Made by a program: the position numbers and the translations under genes. DNA of 64,000 nt, taken from assembly GCF_902459735.1 (NCBI RefSeq), contig NZ_CABPRV010000015.1:1-64000 (forward strand), given 5' to 3'. This document shows positions 1 to 7,826 of the stretch, one piece after another. This DNA is from Pandoraea capi (GTDB taxonomy: Bacteria; Pseudomonadota; Gammaproteobacteria; Burkholderiales; Burkholderiaceae). Positions within the stretch are counted from its first letter, which is position 1. Each line of letters opens with the position of its first letter. Under the pieces are notes generated by a model. The model worked only from the letters and a program-made list of their open reading frames with translations. It had not been told where the DNA came from and did not search any database.

Positions 1-826
1 CGAACGCCAGGCTTTGCGGGTAATCGGTATGAGCGCCAGCGCCTATCGTTATCGACCGGTCCCGGACCGGAACGTGGTTTTGCGAGCACAAATCGTGGCG
101 CTGGCTCAGCGGCATCGCCGTTATGGTTCGGGAATGATTTATCTGAAGCTGCGCCAGTCAGGGCAGGCGGTGAATCACAAGCGCGTCGAGCGTCTGTATG
201 CGGAAGAGAAATTGCAGGTGCGTCGCCGCAAGCGAAAGAAAGTACCCGTCTCAGATCGCCAGCCGCTGGGGCGGCCGTCGGTGGCCAATCAGGTCTGGTC
301 GATGGATTTCGTGTTCGACCGAACCGCCGAAGGCCGTGTGATCAAGAACCTGACGGTGGTTGATGATGCAACGCATGAGGCGGTCGCCATCGTGCCGGAA
401 CGGGCAATCAGCGGGAATGGACTGACGCGCATTCTGGATCGAGTGGCATTGCATCGTGGTCTGCCACAGGCAATTCGCACTGACAACGGCAAGGAATTTT
501 GCGGTCGTGCGATGCTGAGCTGGGCGCACGTACGAGGTGTGAAGCTATTCCTGATCGAGCCAGGCAAGCCGAACCAAAACGCCTATATCGAATCGTTCAA
601 TGGGCGATTTCGGGATGAATGCCTCAACGAGCACTGGTTCACCAGCCTGTCGCACGCAAAGGTCGTGATCGAATCCTGGCGGCGGGAGTACAACGAGGAG
701 CGACCGAAGAAATCACTGGGTGGATTAACGCCAGCAGCATATGCCCAGATACTGGCAGGAAAGCAGATACATTAACCCTCGGACTCCAAAGCCCGGTGCT
801 ACTGAATACGGGGAGACGTCGGCAAT
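1..826 (+). mobile_element. IS3-family insertion sequence, right portion
   Basis: The transposase frame runs off the left edge, so orfA and the left end are outside the window. After the transposase stop, about 50 bases with a GC-rich tract (around 785-826) resemble the right end of IS407-type IS3 elements, but no left end is available to confirm an inverted repeat. The right boundary is therefore approximate. Confidence 0.4.
2..775 (+). CDS. IS3-family transposase OrfB (5' partial)
   Basis: Catalytic half of an IS3-type transposase, which normally joins OrfA by programmed -1 frameshifting to cut and join the element. The rve integrase core has the DDE triad: Asp in SMDFVF, Asp in RTDNGKEF and Glu in NAYIESFNG. 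The N-terminal HTH_21-like part ([16 protein letters not shown]) precedes it, and the C-terminal integrase tail [16 protein letters not shown] is intact. The frame is open to the left edge, so the protein is slightly longer than the ~253 residues visible from the first internal start at 14. No internal stop or frameshift is seen, so the catalytic part looks functional. Confidence 0.92.
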   Translation, partial: ERQALRVIGMSASAYRYRPVPDRNVVLRAQIVALAQRHRRYGSGMIYLKLRQSGQAVNHKRVERLYAEEKLQVRRRKRKKVPVSDRQPLGRPSVANQVWSMDFVFDRTAEGRVIKNLTVVDDATHEAVAIVPERAISGNGLTRILDRVALHRGLPQAIRTDNGKEFCGRAMLSWAHVRGVKLFLIEPGKPNQNAYIESFNGRFRDECLNEHWFTSLSHAKVVIESWRREYNEERPKKSLGGLTPAAYAQILAGKQIH

Positions 827-1172
827 CCACCAGGCGTGGAAAGAAGAGATGGGCGCGACGAGGCTCATTGCGCTGGAATGCTTGCGGGGGGATTTGGGGG
901 ATCTGCGTCGCCGGCGGGGATTGTTGCCTCAGATGGACGGTGAGCCGCCTCGCTGAGGGAGCGGCGAGACCGTTACACGAATTGCATTGTGCTCAATGCA
1001 CAACCCGCGTATAAGTGGTGTACCGAACATCAAGTCTGACTTTTATCGATCCAGCGTCGATCTCACTGATCTTTGCGAGACACTTCCGATCTCTGAATTT
1101 CTTGTTTGTCCGCCACTGGCGACCAGTCACGCATCCCGCGATGACAGTTCGCCGGGAAAACTAGGGGTTCAC
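776..1172. other. IS flank and leader of the cold-shock gene, no gene
   Basis: The first ~50 bases are the probable IS right end. The rest has no convincing coding frame. Near 986-1003 there is a short hairpin (TTGTGC-TCAAT-GCACAA). The last ~150 bases are the upstream leader of the cold-shock gene; long leaders are usual for that family. No promoter could be assigned with confidence. Confidence 0.4.
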
Positions 1173-1385
1173 GTGAGTACCGGAATTGTTAAGTGGTTCA
1201 ACGATAGCAAAGGGTTCGGCTTCATCAAGCCGGATGACGGCAGCGAAGATCTGTTCGCGCACTTCTCGGAAATCCAGCCTCAAGGGCGTACGGAATTTCG
1301 ATCTCTCCAGGAAAATCAGCACGTCTCGTACGACGTCACGCGCGGCCCAAAGGGCTTGCAGGCCTCCAACATAAAGCCCGCGTAA
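1173..1385 (+). CDS. Cold-shock domain protein (CspA family)
   Basis: A 70-residue single cold-shock OB-fold protein that binds single-stranded nucleic acid. It has the family signature [15 protein letters not shown] at residues 4-18 (contains RNP1, KGFGFI), the RNP2-like DLFAHF at about 29-34, and the closing [10 protein letters not shown]. The start is taken as GTG at 1173, giving the usual family start Val/Met-Ser-Thr-Gly, with an AGGGG Shine-Dalgarno tract just upstream. A longer in-frame extension back to 987 has no homology and is rejected. It lies inside the island and is followed by a small unknown gene. Such copies are common accessory genes; role in the island is unknown. Confidence 0.9.
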   Translation: MSTGIVKWFNDSKGFGFIKPDDGSEDLFAHFSEIQPQGRTEFRSLQENQHVSYDVTRGPKGLQASNIKPA

Positions 1386-1459
1386 CTTCTTCCTTTGCTT
1401 TCCCGAATCACCGCGCATGCGCGCGGTGATGTGGATCTGCTCGCCCTGCCGGAGGAAAT

Positions 1460-1744
1460 ATGTCCCAAGGCACACAGTCATACAGGGGCTTTCGACTAGT
1501 AACGTTGGTGTTTCACGACCCCGCCGGAGATTCTTCTGGGAAGAAGCACGAAAGGCTGCTCGCCGTTTCTGTGCGCATAAGCCCAGACGATTCAGATGAT
1601 CTTGTTCCGTCGCCGGAATCGCGAGTATTTCGGCTTGAAAGCGTTCTGTTTGATTCAATCGGCGACGCGCGGCGAGCCGGCGATAAATTTGGGCGCACGT
1701 TGGTCGATGAATTAATCGATCAGACTACGGCGCAAGCATCATGA
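1460..1744 (+). CDS. Hypothetical protein, 94 aa
   Basis: A short acidic protein with no recognised domain. The start is supported by a strong GGAGG at 1451-1455, five bases before ATG 1460. Residues 6-60 (YRGFRLVTLVF then LLAVSVRIS) read like a small beta-rich fold, and the C-terminal half (DARRAGDKFGRTLVDELI) is helical. The pattern recalls small proteins with a SYRGY-type N-terminus found beside cold-shock genes in Burkholderia; I recall this only loosely. Same strand as the cold-shock gene, 74 bases downstream, so co-transcription is possible. Confidence 0.6.
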   Translation: MSQGTQSYRGFRLVTLVFHDPAGDSSGKKHERLLAVSVRISPDDSDDLVPSPESRVFRLESVLFDSIGDARRAGDKFGRTLVDELIDQTTAQAS

Positions 1745-1993
1745 TGCTCGCCGCCCCCAACTGGTTTCTATACGCCGAATATACCCCTCCAGACAGGACG
1801 AGGTTCTGCTCAGTCCTCTCTATTGGGCGCGCAATAGCGATGAGCCAGAAAACCGCAGCCACACGATTTGCTCAACACGGTCGCATAGGCAAGTGGTTCC
1901 GTGAACGGTCCTTAGAAAAGCAACATCAGCCCAACTGAGTTTCGAGTTCAAGCGAAGCACCGGGGCACCCTAAAACTCTTATAGGAGCATGAA

Positions 1994-2191
1994 ATGCTCG
2001 CCCTTTCAGCGAAGGCAATAACAGCTGCGCTACAGCACATCACCGAGAAAAGTCCTAAACAGCCGTCCGAGGCAGTCATTAACGCCTTGCTGGCTAGAGA
2101 ACTGATCCATCGAGTTGGCAAACACTTCGAACCCACCCAGTTTGGCCGAGCATATTGTCGGCATGCAAATACGCTAAGGCCGTCGTGGTAA
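1994..2191 (+). CDS. Hypothetical small protein, 65 aa
   Basis: A small basic protein, not recognised. A GGAG at 1983-1986 lies seven bases before ATG 1994, which is the main support. Residues 1-45 are predicted helical (AKAITAALQHITE, SEAVINALLARELIHRVG) and could form a small helix-turn-helix-like fold, but this is weak. It ends in TAA at 2189-2191 with no terminator seen. Local GC is lower than in the rest of the window, consistent with foreign DNA. Confidence 0.4.
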   Translation: MLALSAKAITAALQHITEKSPKQPSEAVINALLARELIHRVGKHFEPTQFGRAYCRHANTLRPSW

Positions 2192-2264
2192 CGCCTGCGC
2201 ACCAGGTCAATTTCCGATGAAACCTGACGCACAACCGCACTGATCAATTACATCCAAGCTCTGC

Positions 2265-2393
2265 TCAACGGGGACGGATGATCGGGGCGAAATAGTCCTT
2301 GTAGACCTCCTCCCGCCACTCGCCCGCCGGCGCGACCACGCCGTAATTGTCGCTGAACAACTGCCGATCGGGAACGCGGTAGTTTGTGCACAT
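2265..2393 (-). pseudogene. N-terminal fragment of SRAP (SOS response-associated peptidase) family protein
   Basis: Reading the minus strand from ATG 2393 gives 42 residues beginning MCTNYRVPDR and ending YKDYFAPIIRPR before a stop. The start matches the SRAP/YedK/HMCES family, whose Cys2 (exposed after Met removal) crosslinks abasic sites in single-stranded DNA. The second landmark, the D-Y-x-A-P-I motif about 33 residues in, is also present. Intact members are about 200 residues, so some 80 percent is missing and the gene is broken. A small gene of unknown function and a LexA-like box lie on its upstream side. Confidence 0.7.
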
Positions 2394-2449
2394 ATCGTCC
2401 ATCCTGCGAAAACACGGTGACCCGGCGATTCAGTCCCAGTCTCTCTTGA

Positions 2450-3094
2450 CTATAGAACCAACGGTGTGAGCCAGTTGGCCGCTTCGGGAAGTGAGTCGTG
2501 ATAAGCAATAAGTATGTTGTGCACTGACCCGATCCCTGATGCTTTCGTAACCTCGACGAACTCAATCGATCTCTCGTCTCGAATGTCGGGGTAGATGTTC
2601 ATGCTCATCTGACGTGTGGCCGCATTTAGCATTGGCGGCCCCATAACCGCGCACGCACAAGAAACCGAAAGCAACTCTATGCCTCGTCGCAAGTCTGCCT
2701 CTAACACGTGCCACCACTCATCAGAATATGCCTTGGGGTTTTGAGCGCTGTGTAGGCAAGCGGCAAGGCGCATGCCAATTGCACGTAGATCCTTGCCCAC
2801 GGGCCCGAAAAATACGGAGTAAATGCGATCGGTAGTTTGAATCGAAAACTCACATATTTTCTGGCCAGTACGAAATGCTTGATCGAGATTTTTTCCGATC
2901 TTGGCTATTTCCCACATTCCCTTCCTCATCTTCACAATGTCTGCGTTCGCGTCCTTAATGTCATGAAGACGGCCCTCGATCCCCATCCGAAGTTCTAGCG
3001 CCGCGTATAGCAAGGAAGCCTTCCCTCCCTCTTTCAGCAGTGCAGAAGCCCTAAACAGGCAATCGATCGCTCTCGGCGAAAAAACTTCGGTCAT
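2450..3094 (-). CDS. Hypothetical protein, 214 aa, possibly SOS-controlled
   Basis: Not recognised. A soluble, largely helical protein with no signal peptide or transmembrane segment. The N-terminal half (LFRASALLKEGGKASLLYAA then LELRMGIEGRLHDI) resembles helical HEPN-like or HI0074-type regions, but no RxxxxH catalytic motif is evident, so this is only a hint. Two cysteines lie close together in VSCACAVMG. A GGAGG about 8-12 bases upstream of ATG 3094 supports the start. A LexA-like box lies 60 bases upstream (3154-3169), correctly placed to control this gene. Base composition is lower in GC than the chromosomal part, in keeping with the island. Confidence 0.7.
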   Translation of the reverse strand: MTEVFSPRAIDCLFRASALLKEGGKASLLYAALELRMGIEGRLHDIKDANADIVKMRKGMWEIAKIGKNLDQAFRTGQKICEFSIQTTDRIYSVFFGPVGKDLRAIGMRLAACLHSAQNPKAYSDEWWHVLEADLRRGIELLSVSCACAVMGPPMLNAATRQMSMNIYPDIRDERSIEFVEVTKASGIGSVHNILIAYHDSLPEAANWLTPLVL

Positions 3095-3153
3095 TTGCTA
3101 CAAGCCTCCCCCGTAAAGCGGGAAGGATAGCCGACACCTTCGACACCAAAATA

Positions 3154-3169
3154 CTGTATTTTCATACAG
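3154..3169. promoter_or_regulatory. LexA-like SOS box
   Basis: CTGT, eight bases (ATTTTCAT), ACAG: the exact CTGT-N8-ACAG form of LexA operators in proteobacteria, with an AT-rich centre and TA on the left flank. It sits 60 bases upstream of the 214-residue gene at 2450-3094 (minus) and a few tens of bases before the methyltransferase remnant (plus). LexA binding is inferred, not shown. Confidence 0.65.
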
Positions 3170-3175
3170 CATTTC

Positions 3176-3631
3176 ATGATAGTTTACCTCCCTAATCAGC
3201 ACCACGAGGGAGGCCGCCGTGCGATATCCACACACCACCCGATTCGTCGTCATCCCCTGACGACCTCCGAGGCTACACACAGTGCCATTTCTTCGCAGGA
3301 ATCGGCGTCTGGTGCTACGCCCTCCGCATGGCCGGATGGCCTGATGACCGACCTGTTTGGACCGGTTCCTGTCCGTGCCAACCTTTCAGCGCGGCAGGCG
3401 CAGGACTTGGGTTTGCTGACGAGCGGCACCTCTGGCCTCACTTCTTCCATCTCATCCGTGAGCGAATGCCTGCAACGGTCCTTGGAGAGCAAGTTGCGAG
3501 CAAGGACGTCGATCCTTGGGTCGACCTTGTACAAGCTGACATGGAAGGCTTGGGTCATGCCTTCGGGGCGCTCGCGTTCCCGGCTGCGGGCATCGGTTCT
3601 GGACGTGAAATTGCCGTGGAATAGCGCCTAA
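3176..3631 (+). other. Second open frame overlapping the methyltransferase remnant
   Basis: This 151-codon frame is offset +1 from the methyltransferase frame and starts at ATG 3176. Its product contains DLFGPVPVRANLSARQA, LTSGTSG and STLYKLTWKAW followed by TPSG-like and LRASV. I recall a family of phage-associated hypothetical proteins with the pattern DLFG..., GSTLYxLTWK, TPSG, LRAS. The DLFGPVPVRANLSARQA stretch is the +1 reading of methyltransferase motif IV, so the second family may always be out-of-frame coding. Whether it is translated is unknown. Its last ~8 codons run past the truncation point. Confidence 0.35.
3196..3624 (+). pseudogene. Phage-type DNA (cytosine-5) methyltransferase, truncated at both ends
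   Basis: In frame 1 the sequence encodes YTQCHFFAGIGVW (motif I, F-x-G-x-G), then AGWPDDRPVW, then GSCPCQPFSAAG (motif IV with the catalytic Cys of the Pro-Cys pair), then the substrate motif VI analogue GEQVASKD, and LVQADMEGLGHAFGA. This order is that of phage C5 methyltransferases. There is no ATG, GTG or TTG between the upstream stop at 3193 and motif I, and the frame ends about 10 residues after AAGIGSG where the usual APHIRQR motif should follow. The target-recognition domain and motifs IX-X are missing. It cannot make an active enzyme. Confidence 0.8.
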
Positions 3632-3739
3632 TACTTCGCGGGACACTTTTGCGGAACGGGCGCTTCCCGTGCGCAAATAATGTGCAGTTATTAGGCTACG
3701 CAACGCAAAACCCAATCGGCATGCGCCTCTCAGGCGAGT
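3625..3739. other. Island end sequence before the tRNA fragment, no gene
   Basis: Short AT-richer stretch between the methyltransferase remnant and the tRNA-Pro fragment. It has no coding frame of note. The last bases (3723-3743) can fold as GCGC...GCGC, mimicking a D-arm next to the tRNA fragment. Confidence 0.3.
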
Positions 3740-3794
<55 letters not shown>

Positions 3795-3800
3795 GAATTG

Positions 3801-3836
3801 AAAAACCCGCACAGTCATTGGCTGTGCGGGTTTTTT
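3801..3836 (+). terminator. Rho-independent terminator after the tRNA-Pro fragment
   Basis: A 10-bp stem ACCCGCACAG / CTGTGCGGGT with a 6-base loop is followed by a run of T. It is probably the native terminator of the tRNA-Pro transcription unit, retained on the far side of the island. Confidence 0.85.
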
Positions 3837-3865
3837 CATGGGGCAAAGCTAAATGACGCCCCGTG

Positions 3866-4225
3866 CTACGTCCCCGAACGCAGAAGCGCTTCGATCTGTG
3901 CCGCTTGACTAACCGGCATTGAACAGATGGAGTATTGCGGCCGGGAGCAGCGAAGGCCAATGCACGCCTCCGCATAACTGACCCGCTTGACCGATCGCGG
4001 TCCCTCGATAACGAAGCGACCTTTGTCGGTCCACTTGCCTTCGCGTGAAGCATCTACGCCCCACAGCGTGCAAACGGCGTCTCCGGCAGGTCCGCTGCAT
4101 CGCCAGGTGGCGACGATCGCCGTCATGCCGGCACATATCGCCGTTTCATCCACGGGTTGCGCAAAGGCCACCCCGCTCATATAGGCCGATGTCAGAAAAA
4201 GTACAAGCTTACGCGCTGCAATCAT
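3866..4225 (-). CDS. Hypothetical exported Cys-containing protein
   Basis: About 119 residues. Residues 1-22 (MIAARKLVLF then LTSAYMSGVAFA) form a Sec signal peptide with a likely cleavage after AFA. The mature part has six cysteines (CAGM, WRCSG, AVCTLW, ACIGLRC, SICSM), which suggests disulfides in the periplasm. No family is recognised. ATG 4225 is chosen because it begins the signal peptide; a GTG at 4246 would add seven residues. It stands alone, reading toward the tRNA terminator. Confidence 0.65.
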   Translation of the reverse strand: MIAARKLVLFLTSAYMSGVAFAQPVDETAICAGMTAIVATWRCSGPAGDAVCTLWGVDASREGKWTDKGRFVIEGPRSVKRVSYAEACIGLRCSRPQYSICSMPVSQAAQIEALLRSGT

Positions 4226-4330
4226 TTGTGTTTGATTACTCAGCACCCCGACTCATCAATTATTTTTTTCCGAATATACCGGATGAATCCCCTGCATTTC
4301 AACTCGGGGAGTGTGCGTTCCAGTGATGCG

Positions 4331-6793
4331 TCAGATCGACCGACAAACCCGCACACAAGCTTCCCTCTGCTCCGCTTGCCATGCCCGCGCCCAATCCTCC
4401 AGTTCGGCCTCGGGCAGCGGCTTGCTCAGGAAATAGCCCTGCGCGAAATCGCATCCCAGCGCGCGTAGTTTCTCCAGCGTCACGGCATCCTCGATACCTT
4501 CCGCCACGATGCGAATGCCCATACTGTGGCCCAACGCGATCGTCGAGCGCACGATCAACGCATCGTTCTGCTCGTGAGCCATGCCCTTCACGAACGACCG
4601 GTCAATCTTGATCTCCTCCACGGGCATGCGCTTCAGATACGACAGCGACGAATACCCCGTACCAAAGTCGTCGATGGCAATACGAATGCCCATGCGATGC
4701 AGTCGCTCCATCGTAATCAGCGCCTGCTCGGGATCGTCCATCAAGGCACTTTCCGTAATCTCCACGCACAGCCAGTGCGGCGGCAGCGCGTGCTCCCGCA
4801 AGACCCGCTTCAGATAGTCCGGCAAGTCCGTATCCACGAGATCGCGTGCCGACAGGTTGATCGACATGCCGACCTCTACGCCCCGGGCATGCCACGCCGC
4901 GCACGTCGCGATCGCCTCGGCGGCCACCCATCGCGAGATCACCCGGATGAAACCCGTCTGCTCGGCAAACGGTATGAACTCCGCCGGCGGCACGATGCCG
5001 CGCTTCGGATGCCGCCAGCGCACCAACGCCTCCACCCGCACCGCCCGCCCATCCGCCAGATCCACCTGCGGCTGGTAGTACAGGTACAAGCCGCCATGCT
5101 CGATGGCATGACGCAGATCACTCATCAACGACAGACGGTCCCGGTCACGACTCTCCGTATCCGGCTCGTAGATGGCTACGCCCAGGTTCGAGCGCTTCGC
5201 CGCATACATCGCCAGATCGGCACGCCGCAGCAACGTATGCATATCCGACCCATGCTCCGGATACACCGCAATGCCGAAGCTCGCACCGACGTCGACCGTC
5301 TGACCATCCACGACGATCGGCACATCCAGCGCGCCCGCCAGACGCGTCGCACATTGGTGGGCCGCCGCCTGATCGCCGCCACGCACGAGAATCGCGAACT
5401 CGTCTCCGCCCAGCCGCGCGACCATGTATCCGGCGTCCTTCAATTCGGTGCTCAGCCGGTGGCCCGCTTCCCACAAGAGATGGTCGCCCACGTGGTGCCC
5501 CAACGTGTCGTTCACATCCTTGAAACGGTCCATGTCCATCAGAATGACGGCGAACGGTGCGCCGCCACGGTAAGCCTCCTCGATATCCGATTGCATCCGC
5601 TCACTGAACGCCGCGCGGTTCGGCAACCCGGTCAGCGTGTCGACGTAAGCGAGTTCCGTGATCCGCTCCTCGCGCTGTGCAATCGCATTGCGCATCGAAT
5701 CGAAAGCGCGCGCCAGATCGCCGGTCTCATCCCGGCGTCGCAAGTCGATGGCCACCGTATCGTCACCGTAATCGCCCTTGCCGATGCGCCTCGCCAGATC
5801 GACGAACGACGCCAGCGGACGCGTCACGCTGCGCGCGATCAGCGCCGCCCCCAGGATCGAAATCACAATGCCGCCGAGCGTCAGCCACAGCAGCGTGGAG
5901 CGCAATTGACGGAAAGGTCCGGCCGCTTCGGTCACCGAGCGCTGCAACACCGCGACGACCGGGGCATCCGTGCCGGAGAGATTGACGACCTTGAGCGCAT
6001 ACCCGCTCACGCGCGACATTCTCGCCGCCTCCGTCACCGACACGGTGTGGCTCGCCAGCGCCGCCTGCAACTCGGTGCGATCCGCCGCACGCAGCGAACT
6101 CGCCACCACCTTCCATTGCCCCGATGCCGCCCGATGCACCAGCGACACTTCAAGCCCCGACAACTCGTGCATGTCGCGCGCGAACGCATCGTCCAGCGAG
6201 AAGCCCATCGTCACCCAGCCGATGACCAGCGGCGCTTTGACCGGCACACTCACCAACTCGTAAGCCCGTCCGTCGAGCATGCCGATCGACGAGACGGAAG
6301 TCCCCGCCTTGGCTCGTAATCGCCCGCGCGACGGCCCCGGCAGTGCCGGTGCCGCACCGTCGCCACGCACGCCCGAGATGCGCGAGTCGGCAATCACCGC
6401 GCCATTCAGGTCGATGAGCAGGGCGACGTCGGCATGCACGCGCTCCCGTACGTTCTCGAGCGCCGAATGCATCGTCACCGGATCGTGCAGCGCCACCGCC
6501 TCCCGGAAACCGAAGTCGGCCGTGACAACCTGCGCTACCTGTGTCAGCTCGTCCGCCTTGGTTTGCAACGCCCGGCAGAACACACGCTGCCCAACGGCAA
6601 GCTGCTCGTTGACCTGCGCCGCGGACGCGTCGTTGAGAGCGCGACTGGCCGTCATTTGCATCACGGCGAGCACGACCAGAATCAGCGCGACGAACACGAG
6701 CGTGATCTTCGTGCGCAGTCGATACCACCCGAGGCTCACGCCAAGGCGAACCATCCGGCTACGGAAGCGGAGAAATGCGGGAAAGAACTGCAC
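4331..6793 (-). CDS. Membrane sensor with GGDEF and EAL domains
   Basis: An 820-residue inner-membrane c-di-GMP protein. TM1 is at about 29-49, a periplasmic dCACHE-type sensor spans 50-298 (ADFGFREAVA and LLIDLNGAVIADS are typical of dCache_3), TM2 is at 301-321 and HAMP at 322-375. The GGDEF domain (about 380-545) has an intact LGGDEF at 461-466. The EAL domain (555-805) has VEALVRW near 587-593, EITES and DDFGTGYSSLSYL. Both catalytic motifs look intact, so it could make or break c-di-GMP. The last codon lies 3 bases from the start side of the next gene unit: the cupredoxin-like gene (6797-7450) is directly upstream on the same strand, so the two form a tight operon. Confidence 0.95.
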   Translation of the reverse strand: MQFFPAFLRFRSRMVRLGVSLGWYRLRTKITLVFVALILVVLAVMQMTASRALNDASAAQVNEQLAVGQRVFCRALQTKADELTQVAQVVTADFGFREAVALHDPVTMHSALENVRERVHADVALLIDLNGAVIADSRISGVRGDGAAPALPGPSRGRLRAKAGTSVSSIGMLDGRAYELVSVPVKAPLVIGWVTMGFSLDDAFARDMHELSGLEVSLVHRAASGQWKVVASSLRAADRTELQAALASHTVSVTEAARMSRVSGYALKVVNLSGTDAPVVAVLQRSVTEAAGPFRQLRSTLLWLTLGGIVISILGAALIARSVTRPLASFVDLARRIGKGDYGDDTVAIDLRRRDETGDLARAFDSMRNAIAQREERITELAYVDTLTGLPNRAAFSERMQSDIEEAYRGGAPFAVILMDMDRFKDVNDTLGHHVGDHLLWEAGHRLSTELKDAGYMVARLGGDEFAILVRGGDQAAAHQCATRLAGALDVPIVVDGQTVDVGASFGIAVYPEHGSDMHTLLRRADLAMYAAKRSNLGVAIYEPDTESRDRDRLSLMSDLRHAIEHGGLYLYYQPQVDLADGRAVRVEALVRWRHPKRGIVPPAEFIPFAEQTGFIRVISRWVAAEAIATCAAWHARGVEVGMSINLSARDLVDTDLPDYLKRVLREHALPPHWLCVEITESALMDDPEQALITMERLHRMGIRIAIDDFGTGYSSLSYLKRMPVEEIKIDRSFVKGMAHEQNDALIVRSTIALGHSMGIRIVAEGIEDAVTLEKLRALGCDFAQGYFLSKPLPEAELEDWARAWQAEQREACVRVCRSI

Positions 6794-6796
6794 GCC

Positions 6797-7450
6797 TCAG
6801 TCGCCACGCAGCGGGAGCACGAGGGAAAGCGGCGCGATGGTGACGCCCGGGGCAGCGGGCGCCGCTCCCGGCAACTGAAAAGTGCCCACGACCGTTGCCG
6901 ACGCACTCCCGAGTCGTGGATGCCACACGGCGACCCGATACCGGCCGGCCGGTACCGTCGGCAACTCGCCGCGACCGCCGCCACCGGTCTTCGCGAAATA
7001 CGGCGTGTCCACCACAACGACGTACGCAATCATCATGTCGTGGATGTTGCAACCGATGGTCACGACGCCGGGCTTGTCGAACACCACTTGCCTGGAGCCG
7101 CCACGATAGAGCTTGAGCTCGAAGCGCTTCGCATCGGAGAGGGAATAGACGTCGTGCGCGATGTCGTCACGATTCGGAAAATCGACGGCGGCGCCCTTCT
7201 GTACGACGGTGACCATGGGCATGAACATCTTCTGCTTCTGCACGATGGACGCCGGTGCAGGACGCCCCGCGGGCAGCTTTCCGTCTTCCGGGGTGAGATA
7301 AACGACGGCGTCGTCGAGGGCCGCCCCAGTGTTGTCTCGCACCTGAAAATCCTGTGCCCAGGCACTCGCACCGGACAAGGCCAGCGCCAATAACGTCAGA
7401 CAACCCCGCGACAGGACCGCGCGCAGCGGCAGACGTTTTCTTGCGTTCAT
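6797..7450 (-). CDS. Cupredoxin-like 'methylamine utilization' protein
   Basis: A 217-residue exported protein. The signal peptide is at residues 1-32 (ends ASAWA). A beta-rich domain follows with plastocyanin/cupredoxin features: VDFPNRDDIAHDVYS around 90-103 (a His that could be a copper ligand) and VTIGCNIHDMMIAYVVV near 131-147 (Cys and His of the C-x2-H type). Such proteins are often annotated as methylamine utilization proteins, but no methylamine dehydrogenase genes are here. It is followed after 3 bases by the GGDEF-EAL gene, so it is likely co-transcribed; a link between periplasmic copper/redox and c-di-GMP is inference only. Confidence 0.8.
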   Translation of the reverse strand: MNARKRLPLRAVLSRGCLTLLALALSGASAWAQDFQVRDNTGAALDDAVVYLTPEDGKLPAGRPAPASIVQKQKMFMPMVTVVQKGAAVDFPNRDDIAHDVYSLSDAKRFELKLYRGGSRQVVFDKPGVVTIGCNIHDMMIAYVVVVDTPYFAKTGGGGRGELPTVPAGRYRVAVWHPRLGSASATVVGTFQLPGAAPAAPGVTIAPLSLVLPLRGD

Positions 7451-7826
7451 GATCTTATTGCTGTGTAAAACGCGCCTTCCCCTGCGGTGCCGACGCGGCG
7501 CGCACGGCTTCGGCTTTCCCTTCCATAACGACGCATACCCCCGAACTATTCCTACACGTCGTTAAGAAATTTGTCGTCGCCGCAGTATCCGTCAGGCGCC
7601 CTGTCGTTGCCCTTCAACGCCCCGTCAACCCGAATGCACGCTCAACCCTTCGGAAATGCCCGAGAACCCCGTGGAACGCCCGTAAACCCTCAAGAACGTC
7701 TGAAGCCCCTGCACCAACCGCCGTCCAACAAAAAAGGCACAAACCCGTCAAAACGCGTTTGTGCCCTTCCGTTGGTGTCTTCCTGCCCGTGCTGCTTTAC
7801 CAGATGATCTCCGGAGAACGCTCCTG
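7451..7826. other. Intergenic, promoter side of cupredoxin gene and 3' side of DUF934
   Basis: No coding frame of note. It holds the terminator at 7730-7768 and, nearer 7450, the presumed promoter of the cupredoxin/GGDEF-EAL unit, which I could not assign precisely. Confidence 0.4.
7730..7768 (-). terminator. Rho-independent terminator of the sulfite reductase-DUF934 unit
   Basis: On the minus strand GGCACAAAC and GTTTGTGCC form a 9-bp stem with a 12-base loop, followed by TTTTTTGT. It lies about 60 bases after the DUF934 stop. Confidence 0.85.

Noticed and set aside
1741-1938. Small frame overlapping the preceding gene by ATGA
   Set aside because: No RBS, no homology and unusual composition; translational coupling alone is weak support.
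4526-6319. Very long frame antisense to the GGDEF-EAL gene
   Set aside because: Arg/His/Gln-rich product typical of GC-rich antisense reading; the minus-strand gene has clear domains.
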